From Candidatus Uhrbacteria bacterium (GTDB lineage Bacteria > Patescibacteriota > Patescibacteriia > 2-12-FULL-60-25), in the NCBI GenBank assembly GCA_020854265.1, contig JADZFU010000004.1, forward strand, positions 186,001 to 250,000: DNA of 64,000 nt, read 5' to 3'. The translations under genes and the position numbers were made by a program. A model generated the notes under the pieces. It was not told where the DNA came from. It saw nothing but the letters and a program-made list of their open reading frames with translations, and did not search any database. The first letter of the stretch is position 1. Each line of letters opens with the position of its first letter. Positions 1 to 9,381 of this stretch are shown here, piece after piece.

Positions 1-2
1 TC

Positions 3-158
3 TTTTTTAAAGATCCAGTGTATGGGCACGGGATAACGCGTTCGATAGTCCTGTACGTTCGGATTTGCGCGGGCAGACAGGATCTCATGGGCGTTCATAG
101 TCCTCACAAGATTGACTTATGCCCGAATTTCTCGCAAGCTCTGCCCATATATGTCTGA
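3..158 (+). CDS. 3' end of an unidentified protein (partial)
   Basis: An open frame enters from the left edge and ends at TGA 156-158, giving about 51 C-terminal residues. The visible part has no diagnostic motif. The stop lies inside the start region of the next gene (ATGTCTGA, 151-158), the same tight overlap seen between the following glycan genes. It is therefore probably the end of another member of that operon. Function cannot be assigned from this fragment. Confidence 0.5.
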   Translation, partial: FFKDPVYGHGITRSIVLYVRICAGRQDLMGVHSPHKIDLCPNFSQALPIYV

Positions 159-960
159 TGGCCGCATTCCGGTTTCCGTAGGTATACTGACTCTGAATTC
201 GGCGTCATGGCTTGGACCGACACTTGATAATTTATCGGATTTTTCCGACGTATATATCTGCGACGGAAACTCGACAGATGGAACGCAGGATTTAGCCCGC
301 AGCAAAGGAGTGCGCGTGGAGAAGCAGTTCGACAATGACGAGCCAAACCAGCGAATCAAAAGTTTTGGCGAAGCACGGACACGCTGCATGTCGTTTGCAA
401 AAGAGCCGTGGTCGCTTCGTGTTGATTCGGACGAGCTCGTTTCCCAAGAGCTCAAGGACGAGGTTCGCCGGATATCGACCAATTCGAAACCAAAGTTTTT
501 CGCTTACAAAATTAACCGAAAATATTTGTGGAAGGGGAAGGTCATTGACCGATGTATTACTTATCCGAACTGGCAGCCGCGATTTTTCCATCGAAGCGTG
601 CTGCTCGGTTATTCGAAAGCGACGCATGAACGACCGGAGCTTGTCCCTGGTACAAAATACGGAAGGCTAAGGCAGGCGCAGCTCGTTCCGCTTCCGGATG
701 AGTATTTGGCGTTTTGGAAAAAATTCGAGAACGGATTGTATTTTGACAAGATTCAGCATAAGGATGTTTCGCTTTATAGCTGGGTGTATGGAACCATACA
801 CACCGCGGCATGGCTTTGTATTTATACGTGGCGTTTGTTTTGGTCGCGTGTTTTGCCCGGGAATAAGCTTCCAATCGAGTTCGAGTTTGCCAGATTTAAA
901 TACCTGACGAAGGTCTGGTGGCTGACGACACGCTTCTTTTTTCAGAAGAAAAACATATGA
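151..960 (+). CDS. Family 2 glycosyltransferase (WaaE/KdtX-like)
   Basis: A 269-residue GT-A-fold glycosyltransferase. The N-terminus carries the nucleotide-sugar signature VGILTLNSASWLGPTL followed by DGNSTDGT, and RVDSDELVS around residue 100 supplies the metal-binding DxD-like acid pair. The arrangement resembles lipopolysaccharide-core WaaE/KdtX enzymes and general GT2 proteins. An upstream ATG at 112 is in frame, but 151 is preferred because it overlaps the preceding stop and the protein then begins just before the conserved first strand. The stop overlaps the next ATG (ATGA). It is probably cytoplasmic or membrane-associated and adds a sugar to a lipid-linked glycan. Donor and acceptor cannot be told. 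Confidence 0.8.
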   Translation: MSDGRIPVSVGILTLNSASWLGPTLDNLSDFSDVYICDGNSTDGTQDLARSKGVRVEKQFDNDEPNQRIKSFGEARTRCMSFAKEPWSLRVDSDELVSQELKDEVRRISTNSKPKFFAYKINRKYLWKGKVIDRCITYPNWQPRFFHRSVLLGYSKATHERPELVPGTKYGRLRQAQLVPLPDEYLAFWKKFENGLYFDKIQHKDVSLYSWVYGTIHTAAWLCIYTWRLFWSRVLPGNKLPIEFEFARFKYLTKVWWLTTRFFFQKKNI

Positions 961-1979
961 GAATGTCCTTGCTTGAGCATTTGGCATGTCCGTCATGCGG
1001 AGGGGATTTCGATGTGCACGTCATCCGCAAAAATGAGCCGGCCGGCATGGAAGAGATCCAAGAGGGCGCGCTCGAGTGCCGGAATTGCAAGATGCTGTTT
1101 CCGATAAAAAATTACATCCCACGTTTCATACCAGACCAGACAAATGAATTACAGACGGCCACCATTCGTAATTTCGGTTTTGAATGGCAGACATGGAATG
1201 CCTTTGGATGGGGTGACTCTGTTCCAATGGAGACGACGCGTGCGATTTTTGACTATAAGGTTCTAAAGAAGCGCGGCGAACTCGAAGGCAAGCTCGTATT
1301 AGATGGCGGATGCGGCAATGGGCGCTATACAGCCGTCGCATCAGAATACGGAGGTACGGTTATCGGAATTGATTTGTCGACGGCGGTGGATGTTGCTTTT
1401 GAAAATCTTAAACACGATCCAAAGGTACATATCGTGCAGGGCGATCTTTTTCACCCGCCGTTCAAAAAAGAACGATTTGATTTCATTTTTTCCAATGGCG
1501 TGCTTATGCATACGGGAAATGCAAAGCGCGCATTCCAAAGTCTTTGCCGTTTTTTAAAACCCGACGGCGAAATCACGATCCATTTGTATCACAAAGGAAA
1601 TTTCATATACGAAGCTGTGGACGCTAGCCTGCGCTGGCTTATTCTCAAGCTCCCACTCAAGACTGCGTTGGCCATATCGAAGGTTATGGCCAGCATTGCT
1701 TCGTGGATCCCAAAAGGGAATGCGTCAACTCTTGTGAATGGTTTTATCCGTCTCGAACCGCATCCGCATTATGTTTTTGATTGGTATACGGCGCCGATTG
1801 CCACGCATCATACGTATCCGGAAGTGTATCGCTGGTTGGAAGAGGAAAAACTTTTCCTTGTACACGATCACAATGCCACGGCACAGGGTTGGAAACGCAA
1901 GGTTATTCCGTTTTTATTTATGACCGTCAAGGCTTCAAAACTTCCACCGAACGGACTTCCGCTGCATACTCGTGAATAG
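957..1979 (+). CDS. SAM-dependent methyltransferase with N-terminal zinc ribbon
   Basis: A 340-residue protein. Residues 1-60 form a Trm112/YcaR-like zinc ribbon (CPSCGG, then CRNC about 25 residues later). A class I methyltransferase domain follows, with motif I VLDGGCGNGRY and the post-I acid in GIDLS. The C-terminal third contains helical segments. The start at 957 is fixed by the ATGA overlap with the previous stop; an in-frame ATG at 918 would lie well inside that gene. Zinc-ribbon methyltransferases are common in glycan clusters, where they probably methylate sugars or lipid-linked intermediates. The exact substrate is unknown. Confidence 0.8.
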   Translation: MRMSLLEHLACPSCGGDFDVHVIRKNEPAGMEEIQEGALECRNCKMLFPIKNYIPRFIPDQTNELQTATIRNFGFEWQTWNAFGWGDSVPMETTRAIFDYKVLKKRGELEGKLVLDGGCGNGRYTAVASEYGGTVIGIDLSTAVDVAFENLKHDPKVHIVQGDLFHPPFKKERFDFIFSNGVLMHTGNAKRAFQSLCRFLKPDGEITIHLYHKGNFIYEAVDASLRWLILKLPLKTALAISKVMASIASWIPKGNASTLVNGFIRLEPHPHYVFDWYTAPIATHHTYPEVYRWLEEEKLFLVHDHNATAQGWKRKVIPFLFMTVKASKLPPNGLPLHTRE

Positions 1980-1982
1980 CTT

Positions 1983-3326
1983 ATGTTCCAACGCGTTCCC
2001 AAGACGGTCTGGTATGCGGTGATAGCTGCACTCATTCTGCGCTTGATCGGCTTGATTTGGGTTCATGTTAGCGGAAATTCAGACCGTTTATTGTACGGCG
2101 ATGGGATTGGATATCTCGAGCTTGCCCGCAATCTCGTGCAGGGACATGGATTTGCCCTTTGGCGCGAGGGGCGTTGGATTATCGAGACCTTCCGGACGCC
2201 TGGTTTGCCGCTTTTACTTATCCCGTTCACGTTTATCCCAAATGGGTTGTCGGTATACCAGTTCGTATTGGCTATTGGTTCATCTTTTCTCCTTCCTTGG
2301 CTTGGGTATGAAGCTGGCAATAGGTTGTTTGGCGAGCGTACAGGCAAAATTGCGGCATGGCTGCTCGCAGTAGAGCCGCTCATGGTTTTTTTCAGCTGGC
2401 TGGCGCTCACGGAAATTCCTTTTTTGATATTGGGATTGTCTGCAATCATCCTTGCGTATGATGCGCGTGCATATCGACGGGCGGATTATGCGTTGTTCTC
2501 CGGTGTATGTGCGGCGGCGGCCGTATATGTACGTCCGGGAAATTATTTTTTGATGCTGCTTGGATACGGCATGCTCATTGTCGCTGATATCTGGAAACGA
2601 CGTTATGGATGGAGGCTGCCGGTCATTTCGCTTTTGCTCATGATCGCGCTTTTAATTCCATGGATGGGCCGCATGTATGCGGAGACTGGATCTTTTTCGT
2701 TATCGGCAACCGGCTGGCGCAATGTGTATACGGATTATCTGGCCAGCATACGCGCCGTAGAGCATGGAACAACATTCTGGGATGAAAAAGAAAAACTTAA
2801 ACTTGATGCGAATTTTCAATTTGGTCTTTCGCGATATGAACTGAATAATCCGGCAAACGGAGCGGTGCTGCGCGATTATGCATTGAAAGAGATTGTTCAG
2901 CGTCCGGTTACCGTCATCAAGCTTCAATCATTGATTTTCGTGTCATTTTTTACCAATGACAGCTATTCGTCATATTTGATGAGATTCGGCTTTTTGTCAC
3001 AGATTACCGGCCGCATTTCACCAACATACGTGATCCTGACGGAAGGTGTTTCAGGGATTGGAAAAATCGCATATGAGATGCAGCGGCAATGGTTCGTTCC
3101 CGTCTGGGGTCGCGTACTGACGCTTGGATTATTGTTTACAGCGATTGCCGGTGCATGGAAATATCGCCGTAAACCGGTCGTGTGGTGGTGTATCGTGCTC
3201 ATAGCTTGGACAGCACTCGCATCATCGGCAATCGGGTTGGGTGTCGAGGCAAGACTCCGTATCTCGATCATGCCACTGATTTTTTTCTTGGCGGGTGCCG
3301 CATTCGAGCGGAAGCAACGGCTATGA
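1983..3326 (+). CDS. GT-C membrane glycosyltransferase (PMT/ArnT-like, GT39/GT83 type)
   Basis: A 447-residue multi-pass membrane protein, with roughly ten to twelve hydrophobic helices. The first outer loop has an acid-containing motif, GDGIGYLELARNL, and is followed by FRTPGLPLLL, the pattern of dolichyl-phosphate-mannose-dependent PMT_2/ArnT enzymes. These use polyprenyl-phosphate-linked sugars as donors outside the membrane. The next gene encodes a polyprenyl-phosphate glycosyl synthase-like GT2, a natural donor-making partner. The two genes overlap by ATGA. The acceptor (lipid, glycan or protein) is not determinable. Confidence 0.75.
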   Translation: MFQRVPKTVWYAVIAALILRLIGLIWVHVSGNSDRLLYGDGIGYLELARNLVQGHGFALWREGRWIIETFRTPGLPLLLIPFTFIPNGLSVYQFVLAIGSSFLLPWLGYEAGNRLFGERTGKIAAWLLAVEPLMVFFSWLALTEIPFLILGLSAIILAYDARAYRRADYALFSGVCAAAAVYVRPGNYFLMLLGYGMLIVADIWKRRYGWRLPVISLLLMIALLIPWMGRMYAETGSFSLSATGWRNVYTDYLASIRAVEHGTTFWDEKEKLKLDANFQFGLSRYELNNPANGAVLRDYALKEIVQRPVTVIKLQSLIFVSFFTNDSYSSYLMRFGFLSQITGRISPTYVILTEGVSGIGKIAYEMQRQWFVPVWGRVLTLGLLFTAIAGAWKYRRKPVVWWCIVLIAWTALASSAIGLGVEARLRISIMPLIFFLAGAAFERKQRL

Positions 3327-4024
3327 AGATTGAGATTTGCGTGCCTGCCTATAATGAAGCGGAGACTATTCTCCGAGCGTTGTCGGTGTTACGGGAGGCT
3401 ATTCCAAGCGATATGGCAGTTGATATTGTTGTGGCCGAAAATGGGTCAACGGACGGCACGGCGGATTTGGTTGAGGGATCGGGACTCCCGAATGTGCGCG
3501 TGCTCCGCGTACAAGGAAAGGGGAAGGGTTTGGCGATCCGTACGGCGGCAGCGCAAAGCGATGCCGATATTTTTGGCTTCATCGATGCAGATTTGTCGGC
3601 TGATCCGTCGGTGATTCCGCATTTGATCAAGCGAATCGAGCAGGGGAGTGATATCGCAATTGGTTCGCGCATGCTTAATTCTGATTTGGTGAATCGCGGG
3701 GTATTACGGACATTCAGCTCTCGGATGTTTAATGTTTTAGCGAGAGTTATTCTTGGCGTTAGGTGCACGGACACGCAATGCGGTTTGAAGTTCATGAATG
3801 TTCGCGCTAGACAACTTATGTCGCGTGTTGAAGAGACGGGATGGTTCTTTGATTTGGAATTGCTGGCACTTGGTTCGGCTGGCGGCATGCGAATCGAAGA
3901 ACATCCTGTTCCGTGGGAAGAATTCCGTTTTCCCGAGCGTCAAAGCAAGCTGCGAGTCATGTCAGACGGGCTGCAGGCGATCCGTTCAATGTTTGAAATC
4001 CGGCGCAGAGTCAAAACCGTATGA
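3323..4024 (+). CDS. GT2 polyprenyl-phosphate glycosyltransferase (DPM1-like)
   Basis: A 233-residue GT2 enzyme. Conserved blocks in order are CVPAYNEAETI, VVAENGSTDGT, GFIDADLSADP (DxD), GSRM and DTQCGLKFM, the series found in dolichol/undecaprenyl-phosphate sugar synthases. There is no C-terminal membrane domain, so it is probably peripheral to the membrane. The start at 3323 comes from the ATGA overlap with the GT-C gene; the longer in-frame ORF would run far back into that gene. It probably charges polyprenyl phosphate with a sugar used by the upstream GT-C enzyme. The pairing is inferred from adjacency. Confidence 0.8.
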   Translation: MKIEICVPAYNEAETILRALSVLREAIPSDMAVDIVVAENGSTDGTADLVEGSGLPNVRVLRVQGKGKGLAIRTAAAQSDADIFGFIDADLSADPSVIPHLIKRIEQGSDIAIGSRMLNSDLVNRGVLRTFSSRMFNVLARVILGVRCTDTQCGLKFMNVRARQLMSRVEETGWFFDLELLALGSAGGMRIEEHPVPWEEFRFPERQSKLRVMSDGLQAIRSMFEIRRRVKTV

Positions 4025-4716
4025 AGCCTGAAGCATTCGAGTTATTGAGGCATGCAGAGATGTCTTGGTGGTATGAAGCTCGGGCACATGTTGTAAAAAA
4101 CATTCTCGACGAAAAACGGATCAGCGGGTCGATTCTTGATCTCGGTTGCGGGTTCGGCGGCATGCAGCCGTTTTTGAAGGCATATGGAAATGTATTTGGG
4201 ATCGAACCAAATATGGAAGCTGCGAAGATTTGCAGGGAACGCGGTTACCAGAACGTTTTTTCAAATATTCAGGAAGTTGCCGAATCAGGTTTACGCTTCG
4301 ATCTCATCGGGGCATTCGATTCTCTCGAGCATATCCAGGATGATGCTGCGCTCCTTGCCAGCTTGAAACCCATCATGAAAGAAAACGGATCGCTTCTTAT
4401 CAATGTTCCTGCCTATCCGAGTTTGTGGAGCTCGCACGATGTCCAGCATGAACATTATCGACGGTATACTGCAGCTTCTTTAGAAAAACTCCTTGAAGCG
4501 AATGGCTATCGCGTTGTCTATATTGGTTATTGGAATTTTATTCTTTTTCCATTGTTCGCGCTTAGCCGACTTATTGGAGTTGGGGGCGAGTCGAGCATGT
4601 CATCAACGATGTTGAACGGTATTTTCCGCTTGATCCTGAAAACCGAGGTTCGATGTATCCCCCGATTTGCCCTCCCGTTTGGGAGTAGCGTGATTGCGCT
4701 CGCTGTGCTTAGATAA
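4021..4716 (+). CDS. Class I SAM-dependent methyltransferase
   Basis: A 231-residue protein with motif I ILDLGCGFGGMQPF near residue 40, an acid ending strand 2 (FGIEPN) and motif IV-like GAFDSLEHI. This is the UbiE/Methyltransf_11-12 pattern. It overlaps the preceding gene by ATGA and is translationally coupled to it. A hydrophobic stretch near residue 165 could be a membrane contact. Within this operon it most likely methylates a sugar residue or glycan terminus. The substrate is unknown. Confidence 0.78.
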   Translation: MKPEAFELLRHAEMSWWYEARAHVVKNILDEKRISGSILDLGCGFGGMQPFLKAYGNVFGIEPNMEAAKICRERGYQNVFSNIQEVAESGLRFDLIGAFDSLEHIQDDAALLASLKPIMKENGSLLINVPAYPSLWSSHDVQHEHYRRYTAASLEKLLEANGYRVVYIGYWNFILFPLFALSRLIGVGGESSMSSTMLNGIFRLILKTEVRCIPRFALPFGSSVIALAVLR

Positions 4717-4726
4717 GGGCCAGCTT

Positions 4727-7258
4727 ATGCGCTTTTTGTTTGTAAACCCATTGCCGTTTCCGACGACGCGGGCGTATGGAATACAGCTGGCAAAAACCGC
4801 CGACGCCTTGATCGAAGCCGGTCATTCGGTCGAGTTATGGATTCCTTCCTATGAGGCGCCGTATCCAGGAAATCGCGACGTCGAGTCGCTAAAAAAAGCG
4901 TATGGAGTAAAGCATCTTCCGGTGTTACGGACGGTGGATATGGGCATTACGCCGCATCGTTCATTTGGCGTTCCGATTTTGAATGCATTATGGTTCCGTT
5001 TTGTTGTTCGCCAATACGCAAAACAGGCGAGACGTCTGCTAGAAAAAGAATCAGGAGATTCAGTTATTATTACTCGCGATCCGCTCATCGTACATGCGCT
5101 CAGGGGAATTTCACAAAAAGTTTTTTGGGAGCTTCATACGCTCGGTAAAATAAGTACGCAGAAAAAAGCGCTAGTCTCTGCGGATGGGATTCTGCCTATC
5201 AGCAAGTCTCTGGAGAGTGCTTGCGTGGCTCTCGGATTCCCGCATCACGGATCTCGGATTTTACCCTCGGGTGTAGACGTGTCTTTGTTTAGCAGCGCTC
5301 CTACGAAAGAGGAGGCAAGGAAGAAGCTCGGTATTGATCCCTCATTTGTTATTTTTGCATTTGCAGGCAGATTTCAAGAAGCATGGAAGGGTCGCGATAC
5401 GCTTTTGGGAGTTGCGTCGCGGTTAACCGGCGCTGAACGCCTGTATCTCGTCGGCGATCTCGGCGGGGGAGTTGATGCTTTTAAAAAAGAGGCGGAAAAA
5501 CAAAGAGTGAATTTGGATCGCGTCATTTTTGCCGGCCATGTCGAGCCGAGTTCCGTTCCTTTGTATTTAGCGGCGGCAGATCTTTTTCTTTTACCAAATA
5601 GCGCAAAGGAGCCGATTGGCCGCGAACACACATCGCCGATCAAGTTGTTCGAATATTTGGCAGTGGGTCGTCCGATAGTTGCGTCGGATTTGCCTTCTGT
5701 ACGCGAAGTGCTGGATGAAACGAATTCAAGCTTGTTTCCGGCCGATAATCCCGACGCTTGTATTGCGGCATGCCGTTCCATTATTTCGGACAATAGCCGC
5801 GCAGAAGAATTCGTGCGTGCCGGAAAAGAAAAAGCGGCCGCGTATGATTGGAAGTCGCGTGCGAACAAACTCATTTCTTTTGCCGAGGAGAGAGTGCGTG
5901 ATGCGAAAACGGTTATCGTACCGATTTTTGACGGAGCCATCTCAAAAAATATCGTGGACTCCGGCGCTCTTCAACCGTTGGTAGACCGCGGGCATCGCGT
6001 TTTACTATGGGTGTATGAAGCCAAAGCGGATTATTATCGAAAGCGTTACGGTCCAAGAGGGTATGAAGTGGCCGAATACGGAGAGCCGCGTATTCCGTTA
6101 TGGGCAACCATGCTCCAGAATTTTGCGATCGATTGTATTCCAACATACGCAATTTATTTGAAGCATGCGCGGCGCATGGTGGCCAAGAAAAAATATGTAC
6201 TCGGTGCCGTGCGTATTGCGCTGTGGGGGCTTGGCCATGTCGCGCCGATTCGTTTTGTATTCCAACGTCTCGCTTTGTTGTGGCAAGTACCGCTTAAGAT
6301 AAAGTCATTGGTGAGAATCGAACGTCCGGTTCTGGTTTTTTGTCCAACCATGGTATGGCTGGCAGAAGTGCAACTCAATCGTCATGCGAAGAATTTAGGT
6401 ATACCGAGTATCGGTATGGATAAAAGCTGGGACAATATCACCAGCAAACTTATTTTACCGATCAAGCCGGATCTATTAATCGTGCCGAATTCGCGTTGTC
6501 AGGACGAGGCTGTGCAGTATCTCGGTTTCCCTCGTGAAAAAACACGGCCGGTCGGATTGCCGCAATTTGATCGTTATGCCGAACCAGGATTAATGGAAAA
6601 CCGCGAAGGGTTTTTTAAACGGATGGGCTTGGATCCGGCGAAACCCATGCTTCTGTATTGTGCGGCAGGTTTGTGGATGGCCAAGGACGAACCGGATGTC
6701 TTGCTGTGGCTTGATGAACAGATCGAGAAGGGCCGTTTTGGTCCGCTGCAAGTATTGGTACGTCTTCATCCAAAATACGATTGCGGTGCGGACAAGCTTA
6801 CAGGGACAAAGCATCTCGTCTTCGATCGACCAGGGACATATGTCATGAAAGATCTTACGCAATGGGAGTATGAAGATCATGATCTTCGCCATCTGATTAG
6901 TTCGATACGGTTTGCAGCAGTGACAGCAAATACGGCTTCTACGATGAGTATCGAAGCGGCATATTTTGACAGGCCGGTCATCAATATCGCTATTGATCCA
7001 AAACCGGTTCCGCATATCATGTCTATCGAACGATATTATAAGCGCGAGCATTACAAGCCGATTATCGATGCAGGAGGAGCGACGCTCGCGAGAACATTTG
7101 AAGAATTTGGCGCTCAGATTGAGCGTTACTTGAAGGATCCGGCGCTTGATCATGAGGGGAGAGAGCGCGTGATTCGCGAACAGTGCATAGACCGACAACC
7201 TATAGCCGCCAAGCGGTTGGCTGATGTGCTTCTTTCACATCTCGGTTATTCTTCTTGA
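4727..7258 (+). CDS. Two-domain glycosyltransferase: GT4 fused to a second GT-B-like domain
   Basis: An 843-residue protein, about twice the length of a normal GT4 enzyme. Residues 1-390 are a complete GT4: N-terminal FVNPLPFPTTRAYGIQLA, then FAFAGRFQEAWKG, and the donor-binding EPIGREHTSPIKLFEYLAVGRPIVAS. Residues from about 392 begin a second Rossmann-like unit (VIVPIFDGAISKN) with CPTMVWLAEVQLNRHAKNL, DLLIVPNS and a late TANTASTMSIEAAYFDRPVI. That series recalls GT-B enzymes of the CDP-glycerol-transferase/capsule type. The start at 4727 fits the conserved first strand; an in-frame ATG at 4694 overlaps the previous gene. The fusion suggests two consecutive transfers by one polypeptide. The second activity is inferred. 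Confidence 0.72.
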   Translation: MRFLFVNPLPFPTTRAYGIQLAKTADALIEAGHSVELWIPSYEAPYPGNRDVESLKKAYGVKHLPVLRTVDMGITPHRSFGVPILNALWFRFVVRQYAKQARRLLEKESGDSVIITRDPLIVHALRGISQKVFWELHTLGKISTQKKALVSADGILPISKSLESACVALGFPHHGSRILPSGVDVSLFSSAPTKEEARKKLGIDPSFVIFAFAGRFQEAWKGRDTLLGVASRLTGAERLYLVGDLGGGVDAFKKEAEKQRVNLDRVIFAGHVEPSSVPLYLAAADLFLLPNSAKEPIGREHTSPIKLFEYLAVGRPIVASDLPSVREVLDETNSSLFPADNPDACIAACRSIISDNSRAEEFVRAGKEKAAAYDWKSRANKLISFAEERVRDAKTVIVPIFDGAISKNIVDSGALQPLVDRGHRVLLWVYEAKADYYRKRYGPRGYEVAEYGEPRIPLWATMLQNFAIDCIPTYAIYLKHARRMVAKKKYVLGAVRIALWGLGHVAPIRFVFQRLALLWQVPLKIKSLVRIERPVLVFCPTMVWLAEVQLNRHAKNLGIPSIGMDKSWDNITSKLILPIKPDLLIVPNSRCQDEAVQYLGFPREKTRPVGLPQFDRYAEPGLMENREGFFKRMGLDPAKPMLLYCAAGLWMAKDEPDVLLWLDEQIEKGRFGPLQVLVRLHPKYDCGADKLTGTKHLVFDRPGTYVMKDLTQWEYEDHDLRHLISSIRFAAVTANTASTMSIEAAYFDRPVINIAIDPKPVPHIMSIERYYKREHYKPIIDAGGATLARTFEEFGAQIERYLKDPALDHEGRERVIREQCIDRQPIAAKRLADVLLSHLGYSS

Positions 7259-7259
7259 T

Positions 7260-8639
7260 ATGCAGCCGACCGGTTCCGATATCGGCAAAGCCGTTTCATT
7301 CAATACGATCGCATCATGGGCCGCCAAAATTGGTCATTTTGCAGCGGCATTGATGATATTTCGGCTGGTTGACCCGGCTGCGTATGGCGAGTGGCGATTG
7401 ATATTGGCCGCTTGGGCATTGGTGCAAGGCTGGCTGGCATCAGCTGTGTCGGTCATCAACGTTGAATATATCCGTACCCATGCCGAAGGGGATCAGGCTG
7501 GCTTTGATGGCAAAGCAGCCTTTGCAGGTTATGCAAAAATTGTCGCGCTGGTATCCACACTTTTCGCCATTGGCTGTCTGCTTGCTCCAGAAATGGTCAG
7601 CCGTATCGTCGGTGCAGACGATCTTTTTTTGATCCGTCTTATCTCGGCATATTTCTTTTTGTATATCCCGCGTGCCATCGGTGCAGCTTGGATGCCCATG
7701 GCTTTTGCTTTTGGAAGGAGCTTGATTGTTACAACGGTTGAAACATTTTCCTACGTAGCGGGATTGTTGATTTTTTTGGTGTGGCAGGGCCAGGGCGTAG
7801 TCGGCATTGCTTATGCACAGATACTCTCGACCGTATTCGGCGTGATTTGCATCGCATATCTTTTTCCTGATCTTCGCAAAGCAATTCCATTCCATAAAAC
7901 CGGCGCACAAATCAAAGCGTTGTTCCGTATCATACGCCAACATGGAAAGTGGGCTGTTGCCACGGATGCTTTGAAAGATGCTTTGGATGCCGCGCGTTAT
8001 CGCTGGCTTTCGTTTGCAATCGGGAATGAAGCAGTCGGTTTATTTGGGTTGGCAGAATCGTTGCTTGGTCATGTGGTCTCGCTGGTTTCAGCGGGCGCGC
8101 CGATTGCCTCCATGATTCCGCGTTTTGTAAAAGACCGTGAACGGCTTATCGGAACGATGAAGCGCGCCTCCCGTGTCGGTACCGCGGTTTCGGCGGGGTT
8201 GTTCCTTTTTGGCTGGGTATTTGTACCTATCTTTATTCCGGTGCTTTTTCCGAAATATATCCCATCGCTTCCGCTGTATCTTGGTATCTCGCCTGTGGTG
8301 CTTGTGTCTGGATTCGGGCTCGTGATCAATGCGGTCTATCCTGCGCTTCGATTCCAAAAACCGTTATTCCTGATGCTGTCTATCCGTGCAATCCTGTCGT
8401 TATCGATTTTGTATCTTTTCATCCCGATATTTGGAATCTCAACATTAGCCATCGAGTTCCTTACCGGTTCGCTTGTATTTTTAGGCATGCGTTGGATGTA
8501 TTTGCGTGGTAAATTAGGCGAGAAATTGTTACTGCGAGACTTTCTCATTCCAAAAAAACAGGACTTGCTTGATATTTGGACTTTTGTCTGGAATCGTGTG
8601 CGTGGCTTGAAATCAAACATTTATGAACGAATTGCTTAA
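7260..8639 (+). CDS. Oligosaccharide/polysaccharide flippase (MOP superfamily, Wzx-like)
   Basis: A 459-residue integral membrane protein with about a dozen hydrophobic segments. The N-terminal KAVSFNTIASWAAKIGHFAAA resembles polysaccharide-biosynthesis exporters of the MOP (MATE/Wzx/MurJ) superfamily. The ATG at 7260 follows the previous TGA with one base between, and is preferred to 7224 inside the upstream gene. It probably flips the lipid-linked glycan made by the neighbouring glycosyltransferases across the cytoplasmic membrane. Family assignment rests on topology and context more than on invariant residues. Confidence 0.72.
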   Translation: MQPTGSDIGKAVSFNTIASWAAKIGHFAAALMIFRLVDPAAYGEWRLILAAWALVQGWLASAVSVINVEYIRTHAEGDQAGFDGKAAFAGYAKIVALVSTLFAIGCLLAPEMVSRIVGADDLFLIRLISAYFFLYIPRAIGAAWMPMAFAFGRSLIVTTVETFSYVAGLLIFLVWQGQGVVGIAYAQILSTVFGVICIAYLFPDLRKAIPFHKTGAQIKALFRIIRQHGKWAVATDALKDALDAARYRWLSFAIGNEAVGLFGLAESLLGHVVSLVSAGAPIASMIPRFVKDRERLIGTMKRASRVGTAVSAGLFLFGWVFVPIFIPVLFPKYIPSLPLYLGISPVVLVSGFGLVINAVYPALRFQKPLFLMLSIRAILSLSILYLFIPIFGISTLAIEFLTGSLVFLGMRWMYLRGKLGEKLLLRDFLIPKKQDLLDIWTFVWNRVRGLKSNIYERIA

Positions 8640-9381
8640 GCCAATCTTGAGCCGCGAGCCGATACGTTTTGAAAATGGTGCTGCTATTTTTTCCGAATCC
8701 GAATCATCGACGATAAAAGAGCGCAAAGCGCCAACTGATTATGGGAGCTGGTCACGCATCCGCAAATCTCACTACCTTTTTTATAAAAATCAACTTGCAA
8801 AAATAAATAAAGATTCGATTTTTCTAGATATCGGAGCTGGCGATCGTCATTTCCGAGAGCTTTTTGATCAATTTCCACATTATATTGCCGTTGATTTTGC
8901 AGCGTATCCCGATATTTCGATCGTATGCGATCTCACATCAAGCTGGCCTATCCGCGATTGGAGTGTTGATACGGTGATTGCATCGAATGTTTTTGAGCAT
9001 CTGCCTGATACAGCAGCCGCGTTGTCCGAAAGCGCACGTATTCTTAAGCCTGGCGGCAAGCTTCTTATCGCCGTTCCATTTTTACTCGGCGTACATCAGG
9101 CGCCGTATGATTTTGTCAGACATACGCATTATTCCTGGAAGCGCTTGCTCGAGCAGGCAGGATTTGAAATTTTGGAAATCAATGCATCCGGAAATTTATA
9201 CGACTTGCATGCGACCATGCGCGACAAGACTCATCCGCGTATGGGGATGACGGCTTTGAAATTTTCAAATCGGATTCTTAAATTTATCGAATGGTTATTT
9301 TCTCCATTCTATATGCGTACACCAAAAGATTTGGACTTGTGTCTTGGATATGAGATCTTGGCAATCAAACGTCCGATATGA
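8623..9381 (+). CDS. Class I SAM-dependent methyltransferase
   Basis: A 252-residue methyltransferase. Motif I is FLDIGAGDRHFREL near residue 66. An acid follows in VDFAAYPD, and SNVFEHLPDTAAALSE plus LKPGGKLLIAVPF complete the Methyltransf_11 pattern. It overlaps the flippase gene by 17 bases and the next gene by ATGA, so it is within the same operon. It is one of four methyltransferases in the first 11 kb, suggesting a heavily O-methylated glycan. The substrate is not identifiable. Confidence 0.78.
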   Translation: MNELLKPILSREPIRFENGAAIFSESESSTIKERKAPTDYGSWSRIRKSHYLFYKNQLAKINKDSIFLDIGAGDRHFRELFDQFPHYIAVDFAAYPDISIVCDLTSSWPIRDWSVDTVIASNVFEHLPDTAAALSESARILKPGGKLLIAVPFLLGVHQAPYDFVRHTHYSWKRLLEQAGFEILEINASGNLYDLHATMRDKTHPRMGMTALKFSNRILKFIEWLFSPFYMRTPKDLDLCLGYEILAIKRPI

